Assembly: GCF_009856415.1 (NCBI RefSeq)
Contig: NZ_WMEZ01000003.1
Coordinates: forward strand, 248,001 to 312,000
DNA from: Halobacillus litoralis
Lineage (GTDB): Bacteria; Bacillota; Bacilli; Bacillales; Halobacillaceae
Direction: 5' to 3'
Length of the DNA: 64,000 bases
Below the pieces are notes generated by a model. It saw only the letters and a list, made by a program, of their open reading frames with translations. It was not told the origin of the DNA and made no database searches. This document shows, one piece after another, positions 51,338 through 60,798 of the stretch (position 1 is the stretch's first letter; each line of letters opens with the position of its first letter). A program made the position numbers and the translations under genes.

Positions 51338-51537
51338 TTGAAGACTCAGTTTCGAGAAAACGAGGGTTCGTTGCTAAGTTTTTCGTCAGGGGTGGATGGG
51401 GAGACTCCTTCGGGAAGAGAGTGCTTGGCGAGACCCCGCAAGGCAAGCCTGAGGAGGCTCAACGCGCTCCCGCGGAAAGTGAGTCATTCCCCGCCTCCCC
51501 AATCCACTCAACAAAAGTCTCGAAATCAAGTCTTCAA
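51338..51537. repeat. MITE-like or structured-RNA repeat, about 200 bp
   Basis: Outer inverted ends TTGAAGACTCAGTTTCGAGA (51338-51357) and its complement at 51518-51537 match at 17 of 20. A nested pair GTGGAT-GGGGAG (about 51396) and CTCCCCAATCCAC (about 51495) encloses a GC-rich centre with GGAGACTCCTTCGGG and GAGGAGGCTC. GC content jumps above its surroundings. The centre resembles a motif frequent between genes in Bacillaceae (from memory, unverified). The rest of the 51141-51654 spacer holds no gene. Confidence 0.75.
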
Positions 51538-51654
51538 CAATCCTCTTATCTCCTTTAATTACGGGACTTCGTTTGGATTAGAAAATTTTTGCTTGCGTTA
51601 CCAGCTGCATCATGTAAAATGGATATATTCATAGATACAAAGGGAGTGCGCCGA

Positions 51655-51957
51655 ATGAAAAGACACTCAGCCTTGTTCATAGTCATCCTGCTTCTTAGTT
51701 TTGCATTGCCGTTCACATACGGTGAACACCACAGCGGCTATTTCAAAGGCGACGTCCAGGAAAGCACTCTACTTGAAACATCGTCCTCACACGATGATCA
51801 AACAGACAAAACGTTTGTCATTTCAGCTGTTTTCAGTTTTCTGTTGATCGTCCATTTATGTACAAAAATTACTACTACACCCTTGAGGTCCTTCCGCGAG
51901 TTGTTCTTTCTGAACCCTGTATTCTATCAATCCAATTATGTGATCCAATTCCTTTGA
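51655..51957 (+). CDS. Small secreted/membrane protein, unknown
   Basis: ATG 51655 follows AAGGGAG. The 100-aa product opens with a signal-type helix (MKRHSALFIVILLLSFALPFTYG), has a His/Ser/Asp-rich middle (HHSGYFKGDVQESTLLETSSSHDD) and a second helix (FVISAVFSFLLIVHLCTKI) before a basic/aromatic end. Probably membrane-anchored with a short outer loop. It is followed 40 nt later by the 38-aa gene. Function unknown. Confidence 0.65.
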   Translation: MKRHSALFIVILLLSFALPFTYGEHHSGYFKGDVQESTLLETSSSHDDQTDKTFVISAVFSFLLIVHLCTKITTTPLRSFRELFFLNPVFYQSNYVIQFL

Positions 51958-51997
51958 TGTTGCTCAAGTCAGCCAACAATCAAAGGAGGTTTCACCT

Positions 51998-52114
51998 ATG
52001 CTATGGTTCAGAATGATCATGATCGGTATGTTCTCTTTGACAGCTTTGTCACTTCTGTCTTATCAGGGAACAGAGATCTATCATGCTTTCCTAGAATTTT
52101 TCAGTAGAAAATAA
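51998..52114 (+). CDS. 38-aa hydrophobic peptide
   Basis: ATG 51998 is preceded by a perfect AAAGGAGGT site with 7-nt spacing. The product MLWFRMIMIGMFSLTALSLL... forms one helix with a charged C-terminus (EFFSRK). Position after the 100-aa gene and before a terminator makes it the second gene of a small operon. Too short for the usual gene finders. Confidence 0.65.
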   Translation: MLWFRMIMIGMFSLTALSLLSYQGTEIYHAFLEFFSRK

Positions 52115-52122
52115 TAATCTCA

Positions 52123-52157
52123 GACCCATACGTCAAACCAGGCGTATGGGTTTTTTA
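52123..52157. terminator. Terminator after 38-aa gene
   Basis: Stem ACCCATACG / CGTATGGGT with a 10-nt loop followed by six T on plus. Confidence 0.88.
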
Positions 52158-52682
52158 TAGTATAAATTCTAGTTGAATGTCTCTAGGTTCACGAAAGAAG
52201 ATCGTTGCATTCACTTCTTTTGCTGGCTCACACCCCATCTTTTGATAAAACCTCTGGGTTTCAACAGAGGGGTGAGCACCAATATACAGTTTCTCTGCTC
52301 CTAATGCTTTAGCAACCTCACAAGCTTTCTCGAAAAGCACTTTCCCAATTCCGCTCCCGCGAAATTTTCGGGTCACGTGGATGTACGATAATTCTCGGTA
52401 CATGGACTTTTCACCAAAATCAGTCGCTTCAATGACAGCAAAACCGTAGACTTTTTTCTCCTTCAAAGCTGCTACTACGGCTCCTCCATTTTCGATCACC
52501 AACCGAAAATGATGGATGATCGTCTGTTTGTTTCCTTCGGTCCAATCCTCTTCAAAAGGGTTGCATTCTTCATGAAATGTCCCTGATTGAAGCACCCATA
52601 CGCGGTCCGTTTTTTGATATCGATCAAAAGAATCCAGCATGTGATCGTCAAGGTCGGCCAATTTCAATCGTATGATGTTCAT
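52155..52682 (-). CDS. GNAT-family N-acetyltransferase
   Basis: A 175-aa acetyltransferase. Acetyl-CoA loop RKFRGSGIGKVLFEKA (about 113-128) and GAEKLYIGAHPSVETQRFYQKMGCE near the C-terminus are clear. Substrate unknown. It starts ATG 52682 and is followed on the same strand by no gene, while the VOC gene lies upstream. Confidence 0.87.
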   Translation of the reverse strand: MNIIRLKLADLDDHMLDSFDRYQKTDRVWVLQSGTFHEECNPFEEDWTEGNKQTIIHHFRLVIENGGAVVAALKEKKVYGFAVIEATDFGEKSMYRELSYIHVTRKFRGSGIGKVLFEKACEVAKALGAEKLYIGAHPSVETQRFYQKMGCEPAKEVNATIFFREPRDIQLEFIL

Positions 52683-52740
52683 GTCCTGCCTCCGATCCCT
52701 ACTACAAAAAGGAGCCCCTTTAATGGCGGCCCCGTTACGC

Positions 52741-53127
52741 TTACTTGTATAGTAAGTTCAATCGTTCTTCCTCTTCTTTTTTATCATGATATTCATAAAA
52801 CCCTACCCCGTTTCCCCAAGGATCTTGAAAAGTCCCCCACTTGACGGGAACCTCTTCACGCGAATGGATGTCAAAATGGGCAAGGTTTAATTCTTCAACC
52901 AGAGTATCTCTTGTCGCTTCAAGATCTGTAACTCCAATGCGGAAAGGTCCACTGTTTTTGGATGGCGTACCCTCCGCCAGCTGCAGCCAGAATCCAGGGA
53001 TGACCTCCCACTCGACAAAACCTTCATGAGGGATGAAGTCAGGCTTCTTCCCAAGCAGTTTTTCATACCATTGCTGACCTTCTAGAAGATCGGGGACACG
53101 GATTTGATTGGTCACTTCGAATAACAC
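52741..53127 (-). CDS. VOC-family protein
   Basis: A 128-aa vicinal-oxygen-chelate fold protein. N-terminal LFEVTNQIRVPDLLEGQQWYEKLLGKKPDF and C-terminal GTFQDPWGNGVGFYEYH show the two beta-alpha-beta modules. The Glu ligand of glyoxalase I is replaced (FYEYH keeps a Glu). It overlaps the HAD gene tail by 16 nt. Confidence 0.82.
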   Translation of the reverse strand: MLFEVTNQIRVPDLLEGQQWYEKLLGKKPDFIPHEGFVEWEVIPGFWLQLAEGTPSKNSGPFRIGVTDLEATRDTLVEELNLAHFDIHSREEVPVKWGTFQDPWGNGVGFYEYHDKKEEEERLNLLYK

Positions 53128-53803
53128 GAGCGTTCCTCCTTAGTATTCATTTTTTGTAGTAGTGACGGGAGTTCCGTCAAATGAAAAATAGAATAGCGCG
53201 CCAATGACTCTTCCTCTTTTTTGTCCTTTTTCCATACCGCTTTCATCCCAATGTTTTCTGCTGCTTGGACATCTTTTTCCAGATGATCCCCAACATACAC
53301 ACAGGCTTCCAGCGGTTGGTTGATCCGTTCCATCGCTCGTTCAAAAATCGTCGGATCAGGCTTTTTCACCCCCTCAAGCTCTGAGATGAGAATGGTTCTG
53401 AAGAAAGATTCAATGCCTAACGCCTGGATATTATCCATTTGAAAACGTCCTTTTCCATTTGTGATGAGACCCAGTTGGTAGTTGTTCTCTATTAATTGTA
53501 GCAGCACTTCCTTGAGGCCTTTAAAAGGAATACAATGGTGTTTAAAAGAGTCCTGATAATCTTGATCGAGCTCTACCACCATGCCTTTCCCTAAATCCAA
53601 TTCATGGACAAGTTGTTTATAAACTTGATTCTTAGGCAGATACCCTCGCTGATCCATTCTATGAATCTTGAGGTGAAAGCTACTCTTGATACAGACTTGA
53701 GAGACTCCTCAAAGCGATCGTATTGATCCTTAATAAAACACTCAACAGAAGCATCGCGGTCCAAAAGCGTCCGGTCCAAGTCGAAAATGACAGCCTTAAT
53801 CAT
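53112..53803 (-). pseudogene. HAD-superfamily phosphatase gene with a frameshift
   Basis: Motif I (AVIFDLDRTLLD) begins at ATG 53803 in one frame; motif II region (LGLITNGKG), motif III (GVKKPDP) and motif IV (VYVGDHLEKDV) lie in another frame entered near 53657. The frames join if one A is added at about 53658 (TTC ATA GAA ATG GAT CAG), giving ...RFIEMDQRGYLPKN without a gap. The resulting protein of about 230 aa would be a normal HAD hydrolase. The downstream part alone has an ATG but no ribosome site. ATG 53803 overlaps the preceding acetyltransferase stop by 4 nt. Confidence 0.75.
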
Positions 53804-54243
53804 ATTCGATGCCCTTCTTCTCTCGCTTTTCGATAGCCGTAAAAGGAACAGTTCTCCTCTACTTGAAAACCACAAGACTCATAGAATGAGAAATTCTCAT
53901 CCGACGTATGCGCAAACCAATCCCCATGCGGCAGTTTTTCCATACATAAAGAAATCAGCTTATGGGCGAGTCCCTTTCCTCGGTATGGTTCCGAAACGAC
54001 CAAGTCCATGATTGTCGCCATCATGATCTGGTCAGAGACGACTCGTACCATCCCTACCATCTCTTCCTGATCCCAAACCGTAAATGCCCATGTCGAGTTC
54101 TCAAAGATAAGAGAAAATTTTTCTTCCTGCCAGGAAGGTCCACCTCGTAACCAGCCGACCTCTTCAAATAGCTGTTTTACACGTTTCGCAGGTACTCCCT
54201 TTGTGCCTTCACGGATCGTCAATCCTTGAAAATACTGATACAT
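53800..54243 (-). CDS. GNAT-family N-acetyltransferase
   Basis: A 147-aa acetyltransferase with MVRVVSDQ...ATIMDLVVSEPYRGKGLAHKLI and a C-terminal FYESCGF motif, characteristic of the GNAT fold. It overlaps the HAD gene by 4 nt and the DUF1801 pseudogene ends 6 nt upstream of it, so all three form one operon. Confidence 0.86.
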   Translation of the reverse strand: MYQYFQGLTIREGTKGVPAKRVKQLFEEVGWLRGGPSWQEEKFSLIFENSTWAFTVWDQEEMVGMVRVVSDQIMMATIMDLVVSEPYRGKGLAHKLISLCMEKLPHGDWFAHTSDENFSFYESCGFQVEENCSFYGYRKAREEGHRI

Positions 54244-54248
54244 ACCCC

Positions 54249-54674
54249 TTACCCCTCCGGATACGTGTGCTGCAAAAAAGTGACAGATTGAAGGATGAGT
54301 TCTTTTAAAACCTCTACATCAATGTCATCCACCTTGTTGATGTACACACACGCTTTCCCGCTCTTGTGTTTCCCGAACTTCTCAAGAAGCTCTTCACGTT
54401 CCGGATCACCCGTTGCGAAATACAGGCTGATTTTCGCTTTTCGTGGAGAAAAGCCTACAAGTGGAGCATCCCCTTCATGGCCCGTCTTATATTTGTAATG
54501 ATAAGAACCGAAGCCAATGATCGACGGGCCTCACATTTTAGCTTCATACCCTGTCGTTTCAGTGAAAATATCCAACAACCGGTAGGCGTCTTCCCGCTTT
54601 TTTGGGTGGTCCACTTCTTCAATGAATTCGAAGACGCTTCGATCGTTCTGTTTTGTTTTCTGTTCATAAGCCAT
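54249..54674 (-). pseudogene. DUF1801 protein gene with in-frame TGA
   Basis: ATG 54674 (MAYEQKTKQNDRSVFEF) follows GGAGTGGGAG. Codon 48 (54531-54533) is TGA, after YEAKM. The frame continues without other lesions as GPSIIGFGSYHYKYKTGHEG, GDAPLVGFSPRKAKISLYF and ends at TAA 54249, giving 141 codons, which is the normal size. DUF1801 proteins carry TGG (Trp) at this position (YEAKMWGPSI pattern known for the family), so a single TGG-to-TGA change explains the stop. A functional product would need read-through. Confidence 0.8.
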
Positions 54675-54786
54675 TTCTCCCACTCCTTTCCATCGTGTTT
54701 CTTTACTAGTTCCACTCCCTCCCCTCCATTTCCTTTTAAAACCCAAAAGAAAAAGGAGGCGCTACAACGGAACCTCCTTTCCTTCA

Positions 54787-56328
54787 TCAGCTGACAACTC
54801 TCAAATTCGGTTTTCCCTCTCCCTGCTTTCCACTCATATTTTCTGTGATGCGCTGGACGTCCTGGACCATTTTTGTCATTCGCTGTGCTTCCTCGGTCAC
54901 TTTCTTAACATGTTCCAACTGTTGCTTTGAGAAGTGCAAAATACTTTGATTCTGTCCTTTTCCTTCTTTGGTAAACTTCAGTAAGCTTTCGAAAGAATGA
55001 GAGAACAGGTCGACAGTGGCTAAAAGCTGTTGACTGGAAGCAGTGATCTCACCTGTCTGCCTTTCCACTTCCTCCGATTGCTCCAGGATGCGCCTGAAGT
55101 TTCCTTCCAGATGCGTGACATGGTCGAGACTCGTTTCCATCTTCCTTTTCCCTTCACCAGCATGAATACCGGCTTGAGTCACGTGTTCCCCAATGGCATC
55201 AACAATTGAAAAAATGCGTTCCGTCGCATGACCGGACTGTTCCGCAAGCTTCTGTACCTCTTGTGCTACAACGCTGAAACCTTTTCCATGTTCACCCGCC
55301 CTGGCCGCTTCAATAGAAGCATTTAACGCTAACAATTTGGTATGTTCAGTCATCGAGGCAATCTCTTTTGTCAGTTGACTGATATGATCTGAGTACGTTT
55401 GTAAGGATTGAATATTTTCACTCGTTTCTGTGAAGCTGGTATCTGTGGAGTGAAGATGGCTCGAAATCTCGGTAAGAGAAGCCTTTCCATCTTGAGTTGC
55501 TGCTGAAGTATACTTCGCCTGTGCAGATACAACCTCAATACTTTTCGAAATCTGTTCCAAAGCGGCTTGGATATCCGATAAATTCAGTGCATGGTTCTCT
55601 GCCTGTTCCACTTGCTCCTCAGCGTTCTGTCCACGTTTGTATATCAACTCTTCCATCTCAGTGAAGGATTTTGAGGACTGGTGTGAGGTATGATTGATGA
55701 CATGCGTCGTACTTTTTAAAGCATTCCCTACGGACTGCAATTGATGAAGGAGCTGTTCCGTTTCCGCTTGTTTATTTTGAGAATGCTCGGTTAACTCTCT
55801 TACGTGCGCATTCTTTTGGAGAATCTGATAGGAAGTTCCGGCACTCGTCAAAATTAAATAAATAGCATGAAGGGAGAACATGAACCACGAGTAATTTTCC
55901 GTTCCATAAAAGAAATCCATCCCCCAAAACATAGTAATGATATGAAAGAGTGCAAAAAGGAGCGTCATCAACGCAATGATTTCTGTCCGGTCATAAAAAG
56001 CAATCAATGCGACAACAAGAAAAATGGAAAAATGATAAACAACCATGCCTTCCCCATTCGCAATCATCCCTATACTAATGAAAGTAAACAAAAGGCTCAT
56101 CAACCACGGGATTGCGACGTGGTCCTGTTTTTTCAAATAAACGAAGCATGTCATCCCATATAAAGCAAAGGGAATGATGAGATATGTATATAAATAAGGA
56201 GCATAACTCGTAAAGTCATTCACACTCCAGTTCAGTAACAAATTTCTGTGAGTCAAATGAATCACAAGGACCAACAATAAGCCAACAGCTCCAAACATGA
56301 GCATCGTCCGATTCTTTTTCTTTTCCAT
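54787..56328 (-). CDS. Methyl-accepting chemotaxis protein (membrane sensor, no HAMP)
   Basis: A 513-aa receptor. Five or six N-terminal membrane helices (about 11-175) replace the usual extracytoplasmic sensor, so it probably senses a membrane state, light, redox or lipid-soluble signal. Long helical linker (about 180-290) and the signalling hairpin around [20 protein letters not shown] (about 330-350) follow; no HAMP domain was recognised. C-terminal part lacks the CheB/CheR pentapeptide of E. coli. Ligand unknown. Confidence 0.88.
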   Translation of the reverse strand: MEKKKNRTMLMFGAVGLLLVLVIHLTHRNLLLNWSVNDFTSYAPYLYTYLIIPFALYGMTCFVYLKKQDHVAIPWLMSLLFTFISIGMIANGEGMVVYHFSIFLVVALIAFYDRTEIIALMTLLFALFHIITMFWGMDFFYGTENYSWFMFSLHAIYLILTSAGTSYQILQKNAHVRELTEHSQNKQAETEQLLHQLQSVGNALKSTTHVINHTSHQSSKSFTEMEELIYKRGQNAEEQVEQAENHALNLSDIQAALEQISKSIEVVSAQAKYTSAATQDGKASLTEISSHLHSTDTSFTETSENIQSLQTYSDHISQLTKEIASMTEHTKLLALNASIEAARAGEHGKGFSVVAQEVQKLAEQSGHATERIFSIVDAIGEHVTQAGIHAGEGKRKMETSLDHVTHLEGNFRRILEQSEEVERQTGEITASSQQLLATVDLFSHSFESLLKFTKEGKGQNQSILHFSKQQLEHVKKVTEEAQRMTKMVQDVQRITENMSGKQGEGKPNLRVVS

Positions 56329-56429
56329 ACAACCACCCTCAAATGATAAGACTTAAGATCTCCATACAACAGAAAAAGTATAAAACTTCGAATTCAAACC
56401 TTTTCCCGCAATAATATATATCCCCCGGC

Positions 56430-56464
56430 AAAAAAAATAAACCTCCTGAATGTGGAGGTTTATC
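56430..56464. terminator. Terminator after dacF
   Basis: Stem ATAAACCTCC / GGAGGTTTAT with a 7-nt loop and T7 on the minus strand; overlaps the dacF stop. Confidence 0.88.
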
Positions 56465-57608
56465 ATGATCCATGAAGTTCTTCATAAATTTCTGTCACCC
56501 AAAAATGTCGCGGAAAAATGAAAAGAGTCCAATACTCTTGCCATTCCGGCTTCTTCTCAACCTCTTGTTCTTTCACAGGAGGGGTTGTTTTTTTCTTCAC
56601 CTTTTCCATCTGCGCTGTATGAATTTCTTCCCCATCTGAATCAGTTACAGAGAGTACCCCTGATTCATCCATTTCCGTTTTGACAGGTTCTCCTTTTAGG
56701 TGTGTGTATGAAATCTCACCAGGCAGTTGATAATCTTCTTTTACATCTGGAAATTCTTCCTCAGGTTTTATGACAGATGTTTGGTAGTGTTCAAATCCAT
56801 AGTCCAGTAGTGTCTTCGTATCTTCATAGGATAAATCTTTGGTTCGGCTTTTCATTGTGATTACAATCAAGTCCATATTCTCTCGGCTAGCACTCGTAGC
56901 CAACGTGAAACCAGATTGAGGCACATAACCTGTCTTCCCACCTGTCACGCCTTCGTAAGGGTCTTCTCTCATTAAACGATGATGCGTGTACAGCGTGGCA
57001 TCCCACTTTTCTCCATCCCAATCCAGAACCTCTAGTCCGTATATTTCATTAAACGTTTGATTTTTTTGTGCATATTGCGTAATTTTCGCCAGATCTTTCG
57101 CTGTCGTCCTATGCTCTGATTCAAACAAGCCATGAGGATTCTTGAAATTCGTCTGCTCTACCCCGGCTTTTTCCTCAAGGTAAGCATTCAAATCTTCGGA
57201 GAACTGATCGACACTCCCGCTCAAATGCTCGGCAATCGCAACACCTGCATCATTCCCGGAGTTCAGGAGCAGCCCCTGGACGAGCTCTTTTAATGTCGCC
57301 TGATCTCCCTCTTCTAGGAAAACACTGGAACCCCCTGTTTCATAAGCCTTTTCACTTACCGTCACCGTGTCATTGAGGTTCCCTTTTTCAATCGCATAAA
57401 TCGCTGTTGCAATCTTCGTCAAACTGGCTGGATACATACTCGTTTCGGCATTCTTCTTATATAAAACTTCACCTGTATTCGCCTCAAGAACGATCGCCGT
57501 TTCACTATTGATCGATGGAGCATCCGGTTCGGATATGGCCATCGCTATGTTTGAATTTATATAAAACGTGGTATAAAAGACTACAATGATTACTATAAGT
57601 TTCTTCAT
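56463..57608 (-). CDS. dacF: D-alanyl-D-alanine carboxypeptidase (DacF-type)
   Basis: A 381-aa penicillin-binding protein 6-like enzyme. Signal peptide (MKKLIVIIVVFYTTFYIN), SxxK as ASLTKIATAIYAIEKG (about 61-76), SGN in LLLNSGNDAGV, KTG in GGKTGYVP; C-terminal anchor region ends in IFPRHFWVTEIYEEL. It trims D-alanine from peptidoglycan, in Bacillus mainly during sporulation (family knowledge). Preceded by a 290-nt spacer without a gene. Confidence 0.9.
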   Translation of the reverse strand: MKKLIVIIVVFYTTFYINSNIAMAISEPDAPSINSETAIVLEANTGEVLYKKNAETSMYPASLTKIATAIYAIEKGNLNDTVTVSEKAYETGGSSVFLEEGDQATLKELVQGLLLNSGNDAGVAIAEHLSGSVDQFSEDLNAYLEEKAGVEQTNFKNPHGLFESEHRTTAKDLAKITQYAQKNQTFNEIYGLEVLDWDGEKWDATLYTHHRLMREDPYEGVTGGKTGYVPQSGFTLATSASRENMDLIVITMKSRTKDLSYEDTKTLLDYGFEHYQTSVIKPEEEFPDVKEDYQLPGEISYTHLKGEPVKTEMDESGVLSVTDSDGEEIHTAQMEKVKKKTTPPVKEQEVEKKPEWQEYWTLFIFPRHFWVTEIYEELHGS

Positions 57609-57854
57609 ATAAATGACGACTCCCTGTACACAGTTATTGATTTGATAAATCCGCTCTATTTAACCATGTATCAGTATATACATAATTGTCGCAATTTGAA
57701 GAAAACCCACGAATTCTTAAATAAATTGTAATCGCTTTGTAAACTACTTGGCTATTTCCTGAAAATTTTCCAACAGTTGTTTCTTCAAGCTTATGGCAGA
57801 ACTGTAGAAGACTTAACATTTCGAAACTAAGTCTTCCATAAAAAGTTTTTATAG

Positions 57855-57890
57855 GAAAAGAAAAGGAGAGGCTCTAATAGAGTCTCTCCT
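57855..57890 (-). terminator. Terminator after iron alcohol dehydrogenase
   Basis: Stem GGAGAG(A)CTC / GAG(C)CTCTCC with TTTTCTTTT tail on the minus strand. The 57609-57854 spacer contains no gene; it is the dacF promoter region. Confidence 0.75.
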
Positions 57891-57898
57891 ATCTATAT

Positions 57899-59062
57899 TT
57901 ATAGAGAACGACACAGAATATCTAAAACTGTTTCACGATTCATTTCTTTGTATGTGCCTACGCCCGGTTTAATGAACGTTTTTTCCACAATATCGTTAAA
58001 TGCTTCATCTGTGATGTCATAGTCCTGAAGAGTGTTTGGTGCTCCAAGAGAGTTCCAGAAATGTCGCAGTGCCTTTGCGCCCTCTCGTGCCACTTCCGCA
58101 TCCGTCTTTCCTGCAGCGTCAATATCAAACACATTCGTTGCCAGTTGCTTCACTCGGGTTGGATCCTCCTCCAATACATGCTCGAGCCAATTAGGGAACA
58201 GAATAGCAAGACCACCACCGTGCGGGATATCATAGATGGCGGATACAGCGTGTTCGATACGGTGAGTAGCCCAGTCCCCTCCATCTGTTCCGTTCATTAA
58301 AGTTCCATTGAATGCGGTTGTACTTAAGTACATCATCGTTTCCCGATGTTCATAGGATTCCAGATTGTCTATCAATTTCGGTCCGGTTTGTATAGCTGTA
58401 CGTAAAAGGGACTCAATGAATCCATCGATCATAGGTGTGTTAGCCGTCCTATGGAAGTAGTGTTCCAATGCATGGGACATGCTGTCGACGATTCCATACA
58501 CCGTCTGGTTTTCAGGCACAGAAAATGTATACGTTGGATCAAGGATTGAAAACGTCGGATACACATGAGGGGATCCCCATCCGAGTTTGTCCTTTGTTTC
58601 CCAGTTTGTAATGACGGAAACAGCATTCATCTCAGACCCTGTGGCTGCAAGCGTCAGCACCGTACCAATCGGCAGTGCTTTTTCGATCGGAACTTCCTGT
58701 GTAATTAGTTCCCACGCATCTGCTTCACTCGCTGCCCCTGCGGCAATCGCTTTTGTACAATCGATCACGCTTCCGCCTCCAACAGCAAGCAAAAAGTCGA
58801 TCCCCTCTTCTTTACAGATCTCGACACCTCTTCGGACGGTTGTCAGTCGGGGATTCGGTTCAACACCGGACAGTTCATGAACGACGACCTCAAGCTTCTC
58901 TAATTGTTGCATAACGTCCTCATACACACCGTTCTTCTTAATGCTTCCCCCACCATAAACGACAAGCACCTTTGCTCCTTGTCCTATTTCGTTAGGGATT
59001 TGTTTGATTTGACCCTCGCCAAAGTAGAGCTTCGTAGGGTTATATTGTAAAAAGTTATTCAT
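57899..59062 (-). CDS. Iron-containing alcohol dehydrogenase (YugJ/BdhA-like)
   Basis: A 387-aa group III alcohol dehydrogenase. N-terminal [11 protein letters not shown] and NAD loop [11 protein letters not shown] (about 37-47), [13 protein letters not shown] (about 95-107), metal ligands in [14 protein letters not shown] and [20 protein letters not shown] are all present. Members reduce butyraldehyde or other aldehydes with NAD(P)H. It is a single-gene unit. Confidence 0.92.
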   Translation of the reverse strand: MNNFLQYNPTKLYFGEGQIKQIPNEIGQGAKVLVVYGGGSIKKNGVYEDVMQQLEKLEVVVHELSGVEPNPRLTTVRRGVEICKEEGIDFLLAVGGGSVIDCTKAIAAGAASEADAWELITQEVPIEKALPIGTVLTLAATGSEMNAVSVITNWETKDKLGWGSPHVYPTFSILDPTYTFSVPENQTVYGIVDSMSHALEHYFHRTANTPMIDGFIESLLRTAIQTGPKLIDNLESYEHRETMMYLSTTAFNGTLMNGTDGGDWATHRIEHAVSAIYDIPHGGGLAILFPNWLEHVLEEDPTRVKQLATNVFDIDAAGKTDAEVAREGAKALRHFWNSLGAPNTLQDYDITDEAFNDIVEKTFIKPGVGTYKEMNRETVLDILCRSL

Positions 59063-59158
59063 CGTTCCACCTCACCTTTTTTTAGCCTATCTATTGTATC
59101 ATTCACACAGTAAAAGCAGGTAACGATGATTATTGATCGTACTCATCAATATATTTGA

Positions 59159-59599
59159 TTATTCCATTCCCACTTTCAGTACAACTTCATCCCACATAAT
59201 TTCCCCGGTCCGTTCAAAACCAAGTGTTTCATAAAGGCGGATAGCAGCTTTATTCTCAGGTTCTGCACTCGTGTAGAAGTCGACTGGTCCGTACGTTTCT
59301 TTAATAAGAGCAAGCAATGCCTTCATCGATGCTTTTCCGTATCCTCTGCCCTGATGGTTTTGATCAATCATAAATCGACTTACTTCCAATCGCTTTGTTT
59401 CGGGATCACGGTCGTACATAAGAAAACCAATCATCGTGTCGCCATCATAAATACAAGTAGGAAAAAACTCCTTTTCAAAAGAAGCTTCAATAATCGAATA
59501 CCAATTTTCCGCGACAAAGCCTTTTTGGCTTTCATCTACTTTAAGACTGACGCACTCTTCCCAATTTTCTTTTGTTACAGGTTTCAATAGTAGATTCAT
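59159..59599 (-). CDS. GNAT acetyltransferase, diamine/polyamine type
   Basis: A 146-aa protein starting MNLLLKPVTKENWEEC at ATG 59599, which has AGGAGG with 8 nt spacing; the ORF could also start at GTG 59608. N-terminal ENWEECVSLKV and acetyl-CoA loop DQNHQGRGYGKASM, followed by NKAAIRLYETLGFERTGE, resemble BltD/PaiA-like spermine acetyltransferases. Substrate not established. Confidence 0.85.
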   Translation of the reverse strand: MNLLLKPVTKENWEECVSLKVDESQKGFVAENWYSIIEASFEKEFFPTCIYDGDTMIGFLMYDRDPETKRLEVSRFMIDQNHQGRGYGKASMKALLALIKETYGPVDFYTSAEPENKAAIRLYETLGFERTGEIMWDEVVLKVGME

Positions 59600-59737
59600 G
59601 TCCAGCACCTCCTCTCCCTATTATATAGAGAGAGGATGAAAATAAATAGAATAGTGGGATGAAGCTTCCTACTATTCTGTTTTAAATGAAGGAGACCGGG
59701 AATATTCTTCTTAACTTATAAAAAGGAGTTTTTTCAA

Positions 59738-60547
59738 ATGTCACTCTATATCGAAGTAGATCATGACCACCATATCGACGTATTTGTAGAAGATATTGGA
59801 GAAGGACAGCCGATCGTATTCCTTCATGGCTGGCCCCTGAATCATCAAATGTTCGAATATCAAATGAACGAACTCCCCCAGAAAGGTTACCGATTCATCG
59901 GCATCGACCTGCGTGGATTCGGAAAATCAGACAAGCCTGCTTTCGGTTATGATTACGATACACTTGCCCACGATGTGAAAACCGTTGTGGAATATCTTCA
60001 ACTGGAAAACTTCTATTTAACTGGATTTTCCATGGGTGGACCAATTGCCATCCGCTATGCAACGAAGTTTGCAAACAAAGAATTGGCTCAATTGATTTTG
60101 GCAGGTCCAGCCGCCCCAAGCTTTACTCAAAGAGAAGGGTATCAACACGGCATGAAGAAAGAAGAAGTGGACGGACTAATTGAAGCGCTCCAAAACGACC
60201 GGCCAGCTGCATTGAAAGACTTCGGTGAAGGCTTCTACCATTCTGATATCTCGCAACCTTTCGGAGAATGGTTCCACAGTCTTGGTCTTGAGGCTTCGGC
60301 TCACGCCACCCTAGCATGTGCCGAGTCCTTAAGAGATGAAGACCTAAGGGAGGAAGTAAGTCAGATCGAAGTCCCTACCCTCTTGCTTCACGGCAAACAT
60401 GATGAAATCTGCGATTATGCATTTTCCGAAATACTGAATGAGAAGATTCCGAACAGTACACTCGTTCCTTTTGAAAACAGCGGACATGGAATGGTTTATG
60501 ATGAAAAAGAAAAATTCAACCAAACGCTACTTGATTTATTAAAATAA
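59738..60547 (+). CDS. Alpha/beta hydrolase (chloroperoxidase-like)
   Basis: A 269-aa single-domain hydrolase. Oxyanion loop HGWPLNHQMF (about 30-39), catalytic Ser in GFSMGGP (about 97), Asp in HGKHDEI (about 222), His in NSGHGMVYDE (about 249). Sequence order matches the non-haem chloroperoxidase/esterase subgroup. Natural substrate is unknown. Strong RBS AAAAGGAG and a terminator after it. Confidence 0.88.
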   Translation: MSLYIEVDHDHHIDVFVEDIGEGQPIVFLHGWPLNHQMFEYQMNELPQKGYRFIGIDLRGFGKSDKPAFGYDYDTLAHDVKTVVEYLQLENFYLTGFSMGGPIAIRYATKFANKELAQLILAGPAAPSFTQREGYQHGMKKEEVDGLIEALQNDRPAALKDFGEGFYHSDISQPFGEWFHSLGLEASAHATLACAESLRDEDLREEVSQIEVPTLLLHGKHDEICDYAFSEILNEKIPNSTLVPFENSGHGMVYDEKEKFNQTLLDLLK

Positions 60548-60550
60548 AAG

Positions 60551-60587
60551 AAAAGGAGAACCGGCTTCTAGTGCTGGTTCTCTTTTC
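60551..60587 (+). terminator. Terminator after hydrolase
   Basis: Stem AAAAGGAGAACCGGC / GCTGGTTCTCTTTT (one G-U) with a 7-nt loop. The spacer 60588-60753 holds no gene. Confidence 0.85.
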
Positions 60588-60753
60588 ATTCTTAGCCTAA
60601 TTTGGAATCCAAAGTATCTTTCAACCCCTTCTATACTAATCTTTGTCAAGTAGAGGAGGAGCAAACCTCTGAATACCTAAATTAAATACTAATGCGTTAA
60701 AACCAGACGTCTCTGACAAATCTCCAAAACCGACTATAAATGATTACTCCCCA

Positions 60754-60793
60754 ACAAAAAAGCCAGGAAGAGCTCAAACGCTCCTCCTGGCTG
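60754..60793 (-). terminator. Terminator of the leu-ilvA operon
   Basis: Stem AGCCAGGAGGAGC / GCTCTTCCTGGCT with a 6-nt loop and TTTTTTG on the minus strand, beside the ilvA stop. Confidence 0.9.
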
Positions 60794-60798
60794 TCATC

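Noticed and set aside
53112-53657. HAD protein as an intact gene starting at 53657
   Set aside because: It would lack motif I with the catalytic Asp, and no ribosome site precedes that ATG.
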